A stretch of 64,000 nt of DNA from Sphingobium faniae. Lineage in GTDB: Bacteria > Pseudomonadota > Alphaproteobacteria > Sphingomonadales > Sphingomonadaceae. Below, one piece after another: positions 10,782-20,853 of this stretch. The stretch spans positions 186,001-250,000 of the forward strand of contig FMTU01000005.1 of the NCBI GenBank assembly GCA_900100475.1, in the 5' to 3' direction. The position numbers were made by a program, and so were the translations under genes. Below the pieces are notes generated by a model that ran no database searches, was not told the origin of the DNA, and saw only the letters and a list, made by a program, of their open reading frames with translations. The stretch's first letter is position 1; each line of letters starts with the position of its first letter.

Positions 10782-11261
10782 TCATCGTGCCACGGCGCGG
10801 TAACTCAGGCGTCCGCTTTCGCCCGGGAGGGCGCTTTGGGACAATGTCCAGCGCACATGGGTCACGTCTTCGGCGACGGCGCGCCGCACACCGCCCAGAG
10901 GCGTCGGCAGCCATAGCTGGTCCAGCCGGCCCCAACGCGCGCCACCATCGACGGACACCTCCATCCTGGGGTCGCTGGCGTTGATCCGCGCGCCGGGCGG
11001 CACCGCCTTGGTGATCGCGGCTCCTTTTGCCGGATTCGTCCCTGTATGACGCCAGTGGATCACGAAGATGAGTTGATCGCCCGGCGCCATGCGGTCCGCG
11101 CTGGAAAGGATGCGGCGTTCCCGCCCGTTGATGTCGGTCTGCACACGTTCCACGAACATCTGCGTGTCGAGCCGCATCGCCTGCTGCGCGACCGCAAGCG
11201 AGGGCGCGCCCAGAGCGGCCAGAACGCAAAGCCAGCGTGCGATCGTCATGTGAAGCCCCAT
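10782..11261 (-). CDS. Exported DUF11-like protein
   Basis: 159 aa with a signal peptide (TIARWLCVLAALGAPSLAVAQQ). The mature part has the layout of DUF11 (conserved repeat) domains: MAPGDQLIFVIHWRHTGTNPAKGAAITKAVPPG, then DGGARWGRLDQLWLP. Probably an immunoglobulin-like beta-sandwich in the periplasm; the role is unknown. The start at 11261 has GGAG nine bases upstream; an ATG four codons later (11249) is equally possible. Transcribed divergently from the permease gene. Confidence 0.65.
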   Translation of the reverse strand: MGLHMTIARWLCVLAALGAPSLAVAQQAMRLDTQMFVERVQTDINGRERRILSSADRMAPGDQLIFVIHWRHTGTNPAKGAAITKAVPPGARINASDPRMEVSVDGGARWGRLDQLWLPTPLGGVRRAVAEDVTHVRWTLSQSALPGESGRLSYRAVAR

Positions 11262-11407
11262 TTCCTCATCTCCGGCGCGGATCGTGGCGCGCAGAAGCGA
11301 ATATTCGGTTAAGGCGGCGTTTTCCTTCCGGTCGCCGCTGCGGTTTCGAATCCAAATTGACGGGTTCGATCTGCGGGCGCAGAGCATTTTGCAAAAGACG
11401 GTCAGGG

Positions 11408-12577
11408 ATGGATTCTAGCGCGATGTTACCGACGGAGGAGCAGGAAGTCAGCAGACGTCGCGACCGCTTGTTGGCGTCCATCGCGCTCAGTGCGGGCCTG
11501 GGGCTGTTGCTGGCCTTGCCCTTTGCGCTGAGCGCGGGGGCGGAGTTCTTCCTGCCGCTGGCCGCCGCGCTGGTGATCGCCATCGCGCTGGTGCCCTTTC
11601 TGGAGTGGATGGAGCGGCGCGCCATTCCATCGGGTCTGGCTGCGTTGATCGCCGTCATCGCCTTTCTGCTGGTGGCGAACATGGCGCTGGTGCTGATCGT
11701 TGTTCCCGCGACGGACTGGTTCAGCATCCTGCCTCGCCGCCTGCCCCGGATTCAGGCCAATCTCGCGCCGCTGATCGACTATTATTCCCAATTGCAGCGC
11801 TTTGTGGACGAAACCGTTCAGATGCTGGCGAGCGGCCCTGTGGCGGCCGCCCAGACCGCTGCGGTGGAAGCGCCTCGCTCGCTGCTGCAATTCGCGGCGA
11901 CATCCGCGCCGTCGGCCATCATCCAGATGGTGTTCGCGCTGCTCATCATCTATTTCTTCCTTGCGGGCTGGACGAGGTTGCGGCGGCGCACGATCAACAG
12001 CCGGGACAGTTTCGACGGCGCCATGGCGATGGCGCGCGTCATCCAGAATGTCGTGGATGCGACCTCCGCCTATGTGCTGACCATCGCGACGATCAACCTG
12101 TGTCTGGGGGGCGCGGTCGCGCTGTCGCTGTGGCTGGTGGGAATGCCTTCGCCGCTGATGTGGGGCGGCATTGTCGCGCTGCTCAATTTCATTCCTTATT
12201 TCGGGCCGATGATGGCGGCGGTGCTGCTGGCGCTGGGCGGCCTGATGGTGTTCGACGATCCATGGCGGGCGCTGCTGCCCGCCGCGTTGCAGGTCGGCTT
12301 CCATCTGGTCGAGGCCAATGTCGTGACGCCCATGATCCTGGGCCGGCGGTTGACGATGAACCCTCTGCTGATTCTGGTGTCGCTGGCTTTTTGGGGATGG
12401 GTGTGGGGAACGCCCGGCGCGCTGCTGGCGGTGCCGTTGCTCATCATCATCCAGACCGTCGTTTCGGCGGCGGGCACCCCGGATATCGCGGGTTTCCTCT
12501 TCGAGCGCGGGACGCTGGTCGTATCCCCGCGCAAAGAAAGTGAAGAGAAAGAAGAAAGTCCTGTTACGGACGGTTGA
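11408..12577 (+). CDS. AI-2E/PerM family transporter
   Basis: 389-aa inner-membrane protein with about eight hydrophobic helices arranged as in the AI-2E exporter/PerM family: helices near residues 24-75, a long amphipathic periplasmic section, then the conserved C-terminal half (IQMVFALLIIYFFLAGW, LNFIPYFGPMMAAV, PWRALLPAALQVGFHLVEANVVTPMILGRRLTMNPL). The PYFGP and VTPMILG blocks are family signatures. Transported compound unknown; sodium/proton antiport has been reported for some members. The charged C-tail (KESEEKEES) is cytoplasmic. Confidence 0.88.
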   Translation: MDSSAMLPTEEQEVSRRRDRLLASIALSAGLGLLLALPFALSAGAEFFLPLAAALVIAIALVPFLEWMERRAIPSGLAALIAVIAFLLVANMALVLIVVPATDWFSILPRRLPRIQANLAPLIDYYSQLQRFVDETVQMLASGPVAAAQTAAVEAPRSLLQFAATSAPSAIIQMVFALLIIYFFLAGWTRLRRRTINSRDSFDGAMAMARVIQNVVDATSAYVLTIATINLCLGGAVALSLWLVGMPSPLMWGGIVALLNFIPYFGPMMAAVLLALGGLMVFDDPWRALLPAALQVGFHLVEANVVTPMILGRRLTMNPLLILVSLAFWGWVWGTPGALLAVPLLIIIQTVVSAAGTPDIAGFLFERGTLVVSPRKESEEKEESPVTDG

Positions 12578-12618
12578 CAGGCGAAGCGCACCCGCATAGA
12601 TGCCCGCCCACACCAGAT

Positions 12619-12695
<77 letters not shown>

Positions 12696-12793
12696 TCTTT
12701 CATGCAAGGATGGCCGCCGGTCTCGACCGGATAACCCGCTTCACCGAAAAGAGCGAATGGGCCGATGCCAAAGCATCGACCCGGTGCGTTTCC

Positions 12794-13522
12794 TTACAGA
12801 TTCTCGCCGACGACCGGTGCTTTGCCTTCTTCTGCCAGCCAGCGATAGACGCCGCCTGCAATCAATGCACCGATGATGGGCGCGACCCAGAACAGCCAGA
12901 GTTGTTGCAGGGCCAGGCCGCCGACCAGCAGCGCCGGCCCCGTGCTGCGCGCCGGATTGACCGAGGTGTTGGTGACGGGAATGCTGATCAGGTGGATCAG
13001 TGTCAGCGAAAGGCCGATGGCGATGGGAGCGAAGCCTGCGGGCGCGCGATAGTCGGTCGATCCCAATATGACGGCCAGAAAGCCGAAGGTCAGCACCACT
13101 TCGATTGCGAAGGCCGACGACAGCACATAACCGCCTGGCGAATTGGCGCCATAGCCGTTCACCGCAAGGCCGTTGCCCATCAGCACGAAGTCCGGTTCGC
13201 CGCTCGCGATATAGAGCAGCAAGGCGGCCGCGATTACCGCGCCCACCAGTTGCGCGACGATATAGGGCGCGATGTCCCGCACGGGAAAACGCCCGCCTGC
13301 CCACAGGCCGATGGTGACGGCGGGATTGAGGTGACATCCCGATATATGGCCGATCGAATAGGCCATGGTCAGCACCGTCAGCCCGAAGGCGAGGGCGACG
13401 CCCAGCAGGCCGATGCCCACGTCGGGAAAGGCAGCCGCCAGCACCGCGCTGCCGCATCCGCCGAAAACAAGCCAGAACGTGCCGAAGGTTTCCGCAAACA
13501 ATCTTTTGCTCATTGGCACCAT
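12794..13522 (-). CDS. aqpZ: Aquaporin Z-type water channel
   Basis: About 242-aa MIP-family channel with six membrane helices and two half-helices carrying HLNPAVT and SVNPARS, the two NPA boxes. The residues near the selectivity filter (His in the second half, Arg after the second NPA) and the lack of the glycerol-channel insertion favour a water channel. AGGAGG lies five bases before the ATG at 13522; ATGs at 13525 and 13513 are alternatives. The hairpin CGATGC-CAAA-GCATCG downstream (12763-12778) may terminate it. Confidence 0.94.
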   Translation of the reverse strand: MVPMSKRLFAETFGTFWLVFGGCGSAVLAAAFPDVGIGLLGVALAFGLTVLTMAYSIGHISGCHLNPAVTIGLWAGGRFPVRDIAPYIVAQLVGAVIAAALLLYIASGEPDFVLMGNGLAVNGYGANSPGGYVLSSAFAIEVVLTFGFLAVILGSTDYRAPAGFAPIAIGLSLTLIHLISIPVTNTSVNPARSTGPALLVGGLALQQLWLFWVAPIIGALIAGGVYRWLAEEGKAPVVGENL

Positions 13523-13670
13523 CATGTCCTCCTGTTGCGTTATGCCACCGTCATGACCTGTTGCGGCGGGGGTGGTTCCGCCCGAAATCGGGAGAAAGAC
13601 GCATGAGGAGGGCGCGCGCCGTCATGGGCGTGAGCCGATGGTATTGACGGGCAGATGGACATGCCTTCGC

Positions 13671-13688
13671 CTCCCCATGTGAGGGGAG
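13671..13688. other. Hairpin in the aqpZ upstream region
   Basis: CTCCCC-ATGTGA-GGGGAG without a T-run, in the roughly 245-base gap between the DUF2842 gene and aqpZ. The gap otherwise contains no convincing gene; the hairpin could lie in the aqpZ leader region's upstream flank or be a small dispersed palindrome. Confidence 0.35.
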
Positions 13689-13769
13689 CGCGGCATCCGT
13701 TCCAACGGTTGTCCGTTACGACCCCTTAACGGATTGAGGGATAACCCGAAAAATGAGGGCTGTCACGGC

Positions 13770-13997
13770 TTATCCACGCCGCCAGCGGCCCGTCTCCATC
13801 CAGGCGAGCAGGCGCCTGAGCGGCAATATCCAGATCCAGATGAGGCCAAGGAAGAGATAGACAGGCACCTGCGCGATCATCGGCAGCCGCCCGATCAGGC
13901 CGGAAAGGCTGCCCACCAGCACGGCCCAGAACAGGATGAGGCCCAGGATGATGAACATGCCCACGGGTTTGCGCCAGCTTGGTTCATAATGCTTCAC
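13770..13997 (-). CDS. DUF2842 membrane protein
   Basis: 75 aa, two membrane helices (about 14-34 and 43-60) between MKHYEPSWRKPVGMF and the C-terminal RRLLAWMETGRW, the conserved ends of the DUF2842 family of Alphaproteobacteria. Function unknown. Its ATG overlaps the end of the 5-formyl-THF cyclo-ligase gene by four bases, so the two are translationally coupled. Confidence 0.82.
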   Translation of the reverse strand: MKHYEPSWRKPVGMFIILGLILFWAVLVGSLSGLIGRLPMIAQVPVYLFLGLIWIWILPLRRLLAWMETGRWRRG

Positions 13998-14584
13998 GGC
14001 TCATTCCCCTCGATCAGTTCCACTTCGGTCAGCACCATGTGCAGCGGCAAGTCCCACGGATCTGCGGGAATTGCGTCCTGCTCCTGCGCCGACCATGCCA
14101 GACCGATGCGCAGCGCATGCGGATGGCGCGCAAAGGCCCGGTCATAATAGCCGCCGCCCTGACCCAGCCGGTTCATCGCCCGGTCAAAGCCCAGCAGTGG
14201 CGCGATGATGGCGTCGGGCGTCACGGGGCCGTTGCCCTGTTCGGGATGGCTGGTGCCAAAAGGGCCGGGGAGCAGCGGCGCATCGGGATGCCAGGGCAGG
14301 AATTCCATGCTGCCCATGCGGTCGATGACACGGGGGAGAGCAATGGTCTTGCCCATCTCGACCAGCTTTGTGGCAAGACGTTGTGCTGGCGCTTCATCCT
14401 CGATCCCCCTGTAGAGCGCCACCGTCCGCGTCCCCTCCAGCCGCCTTGCCAGCGGAGAGGGGAGGGCCTTGAACGCCAGCCTGTGCGCCAGCGGGTCCAG
14501 TTCCGCCACGAAGGCGCGCCGCCGTTGCCGCGCGAGGATGCGCAGGGCGGCCTTGTCCGATATGTCGCCGGGATCGTCGCTCAT
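13994..14584 (-). CDS. fthC: 5-formyltetrahydrofolate cyclo-ligase
   Basis: Converts 5-formyl-THF to 5,10-methenyl-THF using ATP (YgfA/MTHFS family). 196 aa. Conserved features: basic N-terminal segment ALRILARQRRRAF, RVIDRMGSMEF, PDAIIAPLLGFD, and the phosphate loop RLGQGGGYYDRAF. Located directly downstream of the 6S RNA gene and zapA, the arrangement known from many proteobacteria. Confidence 0.95.
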   Translation of the reverse strand: MSDDPGDISDKAALRILARQRRRAFVAELDPLAHRLAFKALPSPLARRLEGTRTVALYRGIEDEAPAQRLATKLVEMGKTIALPRVIDRMGSMEFLPWHPDAPLLPGPFGTSHPEQGNGPVTPDAIIAPLLGFDRAMNRLGQGGGYYDRAFARHPHALRIGLAWSAQEQDAIPADPWDLPLHMVLTEVELIEGNEP

Positions 14585-14626
14585 GGCAAAGCCCTTTGCG
14601 TCAGGGCGGCGGCGAAGGGAAGGGGT

Positions 14627-14785
14627 GACGGGACCGCCTTGGCCGTTTGCTGGAAAATCCTCTGACGCCTCAACGTCAGGTGGGGACCATGTAGATCGGG
14701 CCAGGGCCCGCCCAGGGACAGCCCCCGTGGATGTGATTATCGCCTCAGGGATGTTCGCTAAAGCTCGTACCAGGCAGTGCCCGTC
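14627..14785 (-). ncRNA. ssrS: 6S RNA
   Basis: Lies between zapA and fthC, the standard site for 6S RNA. The minus-strand 5' end GACGGGCACTGCCTGG (14785-14770) pairs with the 3' segment CCAAGGCGGTCCCGTC (14642-14627), giving a long interrupted closing stem about 159 nt apart; the interior has GTCCCTGGGC and a 3' hairpin CTGACG-TTGAGG-CGTCAG. This is the rod-with-bubble shape by which 6S RNA mimics an open promoter and binds sigma-70 RNA polymerase. A TAAATA -10-like element lies just upstream on the minus strand. Ends are estimated from pairing. Confidence 0.85.
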
Positions 14786-14795
14786 GCTTCCCTAT

Positions 14796-15131
14796 TTAGG
14801 CGTCCGGCGGCGGCGCGGCAAGTCTGTCACTCAGCTTTTCGAGCCGTGCCGTCAGCACTTCGATCGCCAGCACCGCCGGACCTTCCCCGCCGTCGAGGGG
14901 AAGGGCTTCCTGCCGCCCCGCCATCTCGCGCTTCATGTCGTTGAGTTCATCCGCCAGGAACAGCGCCGCGAACAGCAATGTCCGCACTTCCGTCAGCCCC
15001 GGGGTCGATTGCTGGGCCAGCCGCGCCTTGCGCTCGATCAGGCCGGCGAGATGCGCGAGATGCGCTTCCTCGCCATCGCGGCAGCGCAGATCATATTGCC
15101 GCCCGGCGATATGGAGCGTGGTTTCAGCCAT
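14796..15131 (-). CDS. zapA: Cell division protein ZapA
   Basis: 111-aa ZapA family protein that bundles FtsZ filaments. N-terminal beta-rich part TTLHIAGRQYDLRCRDGEEAHL is conserved, followed by helical ALFLADELNDMKREM and a C-terminal coiled coil (VLTARLEKLSDRL). Its stop is 11 bases from the 6S RNA 5' end. It overlaps the preceding small coiled-coil gene by eight bases. Confidence 0.93.
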   Translation of the reverse strand: MAETTLHIAGRQYDLRCRDGEEAHLAHLAGLIERKARLAQQSTPGLTEVRTLLFAALFLADELNDMKREMAGRQEALPLDGGEGPAVLAIEVLTARLEKLSDRLAAPPPDA

Positions 15132-15354
15132 GGGCGCCTTCCTTCAACTCGCCGATCAGGGTGTCGAGCGACTTCAACGCCGCGCGGGCCGCCGCCGCGT
15201 CGACGCCGGGAGGAGAGGCTGGGCCGGGAGGGGAGGCTGGGCCGGAAGGGGAGGCTGGGGAAGCGGACAGGTCCAGTCCGTCCAGCGTCTGTTCCAGACG
15301 GTCGATTGCGCGCTCCAGCGCGTCAATTGCCTGCTTCATGCGGTCGCTTGCCAT
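15124..15354 (-). CDS. Small coiled-coil protein upstream of zapA
   Basis: 76 aa from ATG (ASDRMKQAIDALERAIDRLEQTLDGL): a heptad-type helix, a Pro/Ser/Ala linker made of a triplicated GPASPP unit, and a second helix AAAARAALKSLDTLIGELKE. No known domain recognised. The overlap with zapA suggests coupled expression and possibly a role linked to ZapA. An ATG at 15339 is a possible alternative start; longer in-frame extensions read through unlikely sequence. Confidence 0.6.
   Translation of the reverse strand: MASDRMKQAIDALERAIDRLEQTLDGLDLSASPASPSGPASPPGPASPPGVDAAAARAALKSLDTLIGELKEGAHG
15205..15258. repeat. Triplicated 18-bp tandem repeat
   Basis: Three head-to-tail copies of an 18-base unit (GCCGGGAGGGGAGGCTGG, copies at 15205, 15223 and 15241 with one or two substitutions each). 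It lies in the coding sequence upstream of zapA and encodes the repeated PASPPG peptide; a multiple of three keeps the frame. Confidence 0.9.
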
Positions 15355-15527
15355 GCCCCTGCCATAGCGAAACTTCCCGGCTGGAAAAAGACGGGATTGC
15401 ACGACCGGGCGCGAAGGCGGACCCGCCCATGGTTGACGCATGGGGCCTGAGGGGACAAAGGATGCCCGATTTCGACTCGCCCGCATGATGCGGGCGCCCC
15501 GCCAGACAGGAAAGATGCCCGCTCCCG

Positions 15528-17486
15528 ATGACCGTTTCCGAAAAGACGCTCGCCAACGCCATTCGCGCTCTCTCCATGGATGCGGTCCAGGCTGCCAATA
15601 GCGGGCATCCGGGGATGCCGATGGGCATGGCCGATGTCGCCACGGTCCTCTTTTCCGATTATCTGAAGTTCGATCCGGCGAACCCCAAATGGGCCGATCG
15701 CGACCGCTTCGTCCTGTCGGCGGGCCATGGGTCGATGCTGATCTACTCGCTGCTGCACCTGACCGGCTATGCCCGCCCGACCATCGAGGACATCCGCAAC
15801 TTCCGGCAACTGAACAGCCCCTGCGCCGGGCATCCCGAGAATTTCGAGCTGGCGGGCATTGATGCGACCACCGGGCCGCTGGGGTCGGGCCTCGCCACCG
15901 CCGTGGGCATGGCGATTGCCGAGCGGCACCTCAACGCGACCTTTGGCGACGATCTGGTCGATCACCGCACCTGGGTGGTCGCGGGCGACGGCTGCCTGAT
16001 GGAGGGCATCAATCATGAGGCCATCGGTCTGGCGGGTCATCTGAACCTTGGTCGCCTGATCGTGCTGTGGGACGACAACAAGATCACCATCGACGGTGCG
16101 GTGAACCTGTCCTCGAACGAAGATGTTCGCGCCCGCTATGCCGCGACGGGCTGGCATGTCGTGTCCTGCGACGGGCAGGACATGGCGGACGTGCGCCGCG
16201 CCATCGACGAGGCGCTGGCCGATCCGCGCCCTTCGCTGGTCGCCTGCGCCACGACGATCGGTTATGGCGCTCCGAACAAGGGGGGCACGTCCGGTGTTCA
16301 TGGTTCGCCGCTCGGCAATGACGAGATCGCCGCCGCGCGCGCCTTTCTCGGCTGGACCGCCGAACCCTTCGTCATTCCCGAAGACGTCGCCGCGGCATGG
16401 CGCGCAATCGGCGCGAAGGGCGCTCCTGCCCGCATCGAATGGGAAGGCCGCCTGGCAGGCAGCGGGCAAAAGGCGGAATTCGAGCGCCGCATGGCTGGCG
16501 AACTGCCCGCCGGTTTCTCGCTCGATGCCTATATCGACAGCCTGATCGCCGCGCCGCAGAAGGTCGCCACCCGCAAGGCCAGCGAACTGGCGCTGGGCGC
16601 GATCAACGACCTGTTGCCCGAAACAGTGGGTGGCTCGGCCGATCTTACCGGCTCCAACAACACCAAGACCAAGTCGACCGGCCCGCTGACCCCTGACGAT
16701 TATTCGGGCCGCTATATTTATTATGGCATTCGTGAATTCGGCATGGCCTGCGCGATGAACGGCATGGCGCTGCACGGTGGCGTCATTCCCTATGGCGGCA
16801 CATTCCTCGTCTTCTCCGATTATATGCGTGGAGGCATCCGCCTCGCCGCGCTTCAGCAGCAGCGAGTGATCCACGTTCTGACGCATGATTCCATCGGCCT
16901 GGGCGAAGACGGCCCGACGCACCAGCCGATCGAGCAGGTCATGTCGCTTCGCATGATCCCCAATCTCGATGTCTACCGCCCTGCGGACATTGTCGAGACG
17001 GCGGAGTGCTGGGAACTGGCGCTCAAGGATGCGGCCGGCCCGTCCGTGCTGGCGCTCACCCGCCAGAATCTGCCGCAGCTCCGCACCGAAAAGGCGGGCG
17101 AGAATCTTTCGGCCAGGGGCGCATATCGCCTGCGCGCCGCCAGGGCGGGTCGCAAGGTCGTGCTGGTCGCCACCGGTTCCGAGGTCGAGATCGCCGTCGC
17201 TACGGCCGATGCGCTCGAAGCGCAGGGCATCGGCGCGGATGTCGTGTCCATGCCGAGCTGGGCGCATTTCGAGGCGCAGCCGCAATCCTATAAGGACGAT
17301 ATCCTGCCGCGGGACGTCCTGCGCGCGTCGATCGAGGCGGGCACGACTTTCGGCTGGGAACGCCATGCCTCGCTGCGTTTCGGCATCGACAGCTTTGGCG
17401 CATCGGCTCCGGCCGAAGCGCTCTATGATCATTTCGGCCTCACCGCCGCGAAGATCGCGCCGCAGATCGCGGCCGCGCTCGCCTGA
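15528..17486 (+). CDS. tkt: Transketolase
   Basis: TPP-dependent enzyme of the pentose phosphate pathway. 652 aa, usual length. N-terminal [32 protein letters not shown]-binding [19 protein letters not shown]...DDNKITIDG, middle domain [14 protein letters not shown] and [32 protein letters not shown] with catalytic His residues. The ATG at 15528 is the only in-frame start before the conserved block; ACAGGAAAG is about 15 bases away, a little long. First of a tkt-gap-pgk-fba run. Confidence 0.97.
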   Translation: MTVSEKTLANAIRALSMDAVQAANSGHPGMPMGMADVATVLFSDYLKFDPANPKWADRDRFVLSAGHGSMLIYSLLHLTGYARPTIEDIRNFRQLNSPCAGHPENFELAGIDATTGPLGSGLATAVGMAIAERHLNATFGDDLVDHRTWVVAGDGCLMEGINHEAIGLAGHLNLGRLIVLWDDNKITIDGAVNLSSNEDVRARYAATGWHVVSCDGQDMADVRRAIDEALADPRPSLVACATTIGYGAPNKGGTSGVHGSPLGNDEIAAARAFLGWTAEPFVIPEDVAAAWRAIGAKGAPARIEWEGRLAGSGQKAEFERRMAGELPAGFSLDAYIDSLIAAPQKVATRKASELALGAINDLLPETVGGSADLTGSNNTKTKSTGPLTPDDYSGRYIYYGIREFGMACAMNGMALHGGVIPYGGTFLVFSDYMRGGIRLAALQQQRVIHVLTHDSIGLGEDGPTHQPIEQVMSLRMIPNLDVYRPADIVETAECWELALKDAAGPSVLALTRQNLPQLRTEKAGENLSARGAYRLRAARAGRKVVLVATGSEVEIAVATADALEAQGIGADVVSMPSWAHFEAQPQSYKDDILPRDVLRASIEAGTTFGWERHASLRFGIDSFGASAPAEALYDHFGLTAAKIAPQIAAALA

Positions 17487-17524
17487 ACATCATCAGCCAA
17501 CACGCAAATCGGGAGAACATTGCA

Positions 17525-18535
17525 GTGGCAACGAAGGTAGCAATCAACGGTTTCGGACGCATCGGTCGCCTGGTCGCGCGCGCCATCCTCGCGCGCACCG
17601 ATCATGATCTGGAACTGGTCAGCATCAACGATCTGGGCGATGCCAAGTCCAATGCCCTGCTGTTCAAGCGTGACAGCGTCCACGGCAATTTCCCCGGCGA
17701 CGTGACTGTCGAGGGCGACGCCCTTATCATCAACGGCAAGCGCATCGCCGTCACCGCCGAGCGCGATCCCGCCAATCTGCCTCATGCCGCGCAGGGCGTG
17801 GACATCGCCCTCGAATGCACCGGCATCTTCGCCGACAAGGCAAAGGCGAGCGCGCACCTGACCGCCGGCGCCAGGCGCGTCGTCATCTCCGCTCCCGCGA
17901 CGGGCGTGGACAAGACGATCGTGTACGGCGTCAACCATGACGCGCTGGGCGCCGAGGATGTCGTCATCTCGAACGCGAGTTGCACCACCAACTGCCTCGC
18001 CCCGCTCGCCAAGGTGCTGCACGATGCGCTCGGCATCGAAAGCGGCTTCATGACGACGATCCACAGCTACACCAACGACCAGAACACGCTGGACCAGTTG
18101 CACAAGGACATGCGCCGCGCCCGTGCCGCCGCCCTGTCGATGATCCCGACGACCACTGGCGCAGCCCGCGCGGTGGGTGAGGTTCTGCCCGAACTGAAGG
18201 GCAAGCTCGATGGATCGTCGATCCGCGTGCCGACCCCGAACGTCTCGGTCGTGGACCTCAAGTTCATCGCCAGGCGCGATACGACCGTCGAGGAAGTGAA
18301 CAAGCTGCTCAAGGCCGCGTCGGAATCCGGCCCGCTCAAGGGCGTCCTTGGCTATTCGGACGAACCGCTGGTGTCGATCGACTATAATGGCGATGCGCGC
18401 AGTTCGACCGTCGACAGCCTGGAAACGGCGGTCATCGACGGCAAGCTCGTCCGCGTGTTGAGCTGGTACGACAATGAATGGGGTTTCTCGAACCGCATGA
18501 TCGACACGACCGGCGTGGTCGCGAAGTTCCTTTGA
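17525..18535 (+). CDS. gap: Glyceraldehyde-3-phosphate dehydrogenase
   Basis: Type I GAPDH, 336 aa, GTG start after a GGGAGAAC site. NAD-binding [14 protein letters not shown] at the N-terminus; catalytic Cys153 in SNASCTTNC; the substrate region TTGAARAVG and C-terminal [13 protein letters not shown] are intact. Asp-type residue (NDLGD) after the second beta strand fits NAD preference. Confidence 0.98.
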   Translation: MATKVAINGFGRIGRLVARAILARTDHDLELVSINDLGDAKSNALLFKRDSVHGNFPGDVTVEGDALIINGKRIAVTAERDPANLPHAAQGVDIALECTGIFADKAKASAHLTAGARRVVISAPATGVDKTIVYGVNHDALGAEDVVISNASCTTNCLAPLAKVLHDALGIESGFMTTIHSYTNDQNTLDQLHKDMRRARAAALSMIPTTTGAARAVGEVLPELKGKLDGSSIRVPTPNVSVVDLKFIARRDTTVEEVNKLLKAASESGPLKGVLGYSDEPLVSIDYNGDARSSTVDSLETAVIDGKLVRVLSWYDNEWGFSNRMIDTTGVVAKFL

Positions 18536-18598
18536 TTTCATTGCCGCCGCTGGTCCCGTGCGACTGGCGGCGGTTTCCATTGCAGCAGGGAGTGCGGC

Positions 18599-19798
18599 GT
18601 GAGGCCCTTCAAGACGCTTGACGACATGGGCGACATCAACGGCAAGGCCGTGCTGGTGCGTGAGGATCTGAACGTGCCGATGCAGGGCGGTTCGGTCAGC
18701 GACGACACCCGCCTGCGCGCCGCCATGCCGACCATCCTCGAACTGGCGGACCGGGGCGCGAAGGTGCTGATCCTCGCCCATTTCGGCCGTCCCAAAGGGC
18801 AGAAGAACCCCGAATTTTCCCTTAGCAAGATCACGCGCCCCCTCAGCCAGGTGCTGGGCCGCGAAGTGCAGTTCATCCCCGATTGCGCGGGGCAGGCGGC
18901 GGTCGACGGCATGGCGGTGATGCGCCCCGGCGACATCGCGATCCTGGAGAATACGCGCTTCCATCCCGGCGAGGAAAAAAATGATCCGGCGCTGGCGGAA
19001 GCGATGGCGGCCATCGGCGACCTTTATGTGAACGACGCCTTCTCCGCCGCGCACCGCGCCCATGCCTCGACCGAGGGGCTGGCGCATAAGCTGCCTGCGT
19101 TTGCGGGCCGTTCGATGGAGAAGGAACTGGACGCGCTTCAGGCCGCGCTGGGCGAGCCGGTGAAGCCGGTGGCGGCGGTCGTCGGCGGGGCGAAGGTTTC
19201 GACCAAGCTGGACGTGCTCAACAACCTCGTCGCCAAGGTCGATCACCTCATCATCGGCGGCGGCATGGCGAACACCTTCCTTCATGCGCGCGGCGTCGAT
19301 GTCGGAAAATCGCTGTGCGAAAAGGATCTGGCGGATACCGCCGAAGCCATTTTCGACGCCGCCGACAGGGCCGGCTGCACCATCCATCTGCCCTATGACG
19401 TGGTGGTGGCGAAGGAGTTCGCGGCCAATCCGCCCTCCGTCCGCATCTGCAACGTCCATGAGGTCGCGGCGGACGAGATGATCCTCGATGTCGGTCCCGC
19501 CGCCGTGGAGGCGCTGGGCGACGCGCTCAAGAATTGCCGGACGCTGGTGTGGAACGGTCCGCTCGGCGCGTTCGAGATCGCGCCCTTCGACAAGGCGACC
19601 GTGGCTTTGGCCAGGACCGCGGCTGCTCTCACCAAGGAAGGGCAGTTGACGTCCGTCGCAGGCGGAGGCGATACTGTCGCCGCGCTCAACCATGCGGGCG
19701 TGGCGGGCGATTTCACTTTCGTCTCCACGGCGGGCGGCGCCTTCCTCGAATGGATGGAAGGCAAGGACCTGCCGGGCGTCAAGGCGCTGATGGCCTGA
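18599..19798 (+). CDS. pgk: Phosphoglycerate kinase
   Basis: 399 aa, GTG start preceded by CAGGGAG. Conserved [18 protein letters not shown], the [12 protein letters not shown] hinge block and the nucleotide-binding [11 protein letters not shown] near the C-terminus. Reversible transfer of phosphate from 1,3-bisphosphoglycerate to ADP. 63 bases after gap, likely the same transcript. Confidence 0.98.
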   Translation: MRPFKTLDDMGDINGKAVLVREDLNVPMQGGSVSDDTRLRAAMPTILELADRGAKVLILAHFGRPKGQKNPEFSLSKITRPLSQVLGREVQFIPDCAGQAAVDGMAVMRPGDIAILENTRFHPGEEKNDPALAEAMAAIGDLYVNDAFSAAHRAHASTEGLAHKLPAFAGRSMEKELDALQAALGEPVKPVAAVVGGAKVSTKLDVLNNLVAKVDHLIIGGGMANTFLHARGVDVGKSLCEKDLADTAEAIFDAADRAGCTIHLPYDVVVAKEFAANPPSVRICNVHEVAADEMILDVGPAAVEALGDALKNCRTLVWNGPLGAFEIAPFDKATVALARTAAALTKEGQLTSVAGGGDTVAALNHAGVAGDFTFVSTAGGAFLEWMEGKDLPGVKALMA

Positions 19799-19895
19799 GG
19801 CCGCGCGCCATTCACGCCGCTCTGGAGAGGGCGGCATTATTCCCATTAACGCGCAGCCGAAGGGGCCGCGCGACCCATCGAGAAGGTATATTCAG

Positions 19896-20801
19896 ATGCT
19901 GGATCAGGAAATGACCAAGAAGATCGCGGACGGCAACGGCTTTATCGCCGCGCTGGACCAGAGCGGCGGCTCCACGCCCAAAGCGCTCAAGGGCTATGGC
20001 GTCGAGGAAGGCGCATGGTCGACCGAAGAGGAGATGTTCGGCCTGATCCACGCCATGCGGACCCGCATCATCACCTCGCCCGTCTTCACCGGCGACAAGG
20101 TGCTGGGCGCGATCCTGTTCGAACGCACCATGGACGGCCAGGCGGGCGGCAAGCCCGTGCCGCAGGCGCTGATCGAACGCGGCGTGGTGCCTTTCATCAA
20201 GATCGACAAGGGACTTGAGGACGAAGCCAACGGCGTCCAGCTCATGAAGCCGATGCCCGAACTGGATGCGTTGCTGAAGCGCGCCGGGGCGCTGGGCGTT
20301 TATGGCACCAAGGAACGCTCGGTCGTCAATCTTGCCAATCGCGAAGGCATCGCCGCCATCGTGAAGCAGCAGTTCGAAGTCGGCCAGCAGGTGCTTGCCG
20401 CCGGACTGATGCCAATCCTGGAGCCGGAAGTGAACATCAAGTCGTCCGAACGGGCGGAAGCAGACCAGATCCTGCTGGAGGAAATCCTCAAGAATCTGGA
20501 CGCGCTGCCGGGCGATGACAAGGTGATGCTGAAGCTTTCCCTGCCCGCCAGGTCCGGGCTGTTCGATCCGCTGGTCGATCATCCGCGCGTGTTGCGGGTG
20601 GTGGCGCTGTCGGGCGGTTTCAAGCGGCCCGAAGCCTGCGTCGAACTCGCGAAAAATCGCGGCATCATCGCCAGCTTTTCGCGCGCGCTGCTGGAAGACC
20701 TGCGCCACCAGATGAGCGATGCGGAATTCGATGCCTCGCTGGGCGGCGCGATCGACGAGATCTACACCGCCTCGACCGCCAAGACCCCGGTCGCGGCCTG
20801 A
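19896..20801 (+). CDS. fba: Class I fructose-bisphosphate aldolase
   Basis: 301 aa, bacterial class I (Schiff-base) aldolase rather than the zinc class II enzyme. Family pattern: IAALDQSGGSTPKALKGYG at the N-terminus, VPFIKIDKG, PILEPEVNI with the acidic pair, KLSLPA with the Schiff-base Lys region, and VALSGGF near the phosphate site. Completes the tkt-gap-pgk-fba cluster; a class I enzyme without metal need is consistent with aerobic growth. Confidence 0.93.
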   Translation: MLDQEMTKKIADGNGFIAALDQSGGSTPKALKGYGVEEGAWSTEEEMFGLIHAMRTRIITSPVFTGDKVLGAILFERTMDGQAGGKPVPQALIERGVVPFIKIDKGLEDEANGVQLMKPMPELDALLKRAGALGVYGTKERSVVNLANREGIAAIVKQQFEVGQQVLAAGLMPILEPEVNIKSSERAEADQILLEEILKNLDALPGDDKVMLKLSLPARSGLFDPLVDHPRVLRVVALSGGFKRPEACVELAKNRGIIASFSRALLEDLRHQMSDAEFDASLGGAIDEIYTASTAKTPVAA

Positions 20802-20809
20802 TCCGATCG

Positions 20810-20853
20810 ACAGCGGGCCGGGGGAGGAATTTTCTCCGCGCCCGGCCCGCTGT
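20810..20853 (+). terminator. Large hairpin after fba
   Basis: Arms of 13 bases (ACAGCGGGCCGGG with CCCGGCCCGCTGT), with an inner GGAG/CTCC pairing around an AATTTT loop, nine bases after the fba stop. There is no long T-run (GTCTGCCTT follows), so termination is inferred from stem strength and position. Confidence 0.65.

Noticed and set aside
13600..13740. Short plus-strand ATG frames upstream of the DUF2842 gene
   Set aside because: Only about 15 codons long and no recognisable product.
14741..14785. Plus-strand 6S-like start (CAGGGATGTTCGC resembles the enterobacterial 6S 5' end)
   Set aside because: A plus-strand 6S RNA would run into zapA; the long-range pairing and gene order support the minus strand.
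17429..19846. 805-codon minus-strand frame opposite gap and pgk
   Set aside because: Mirror of two highly conserved glycolytic genes; no recognisable motif or ribosome site.
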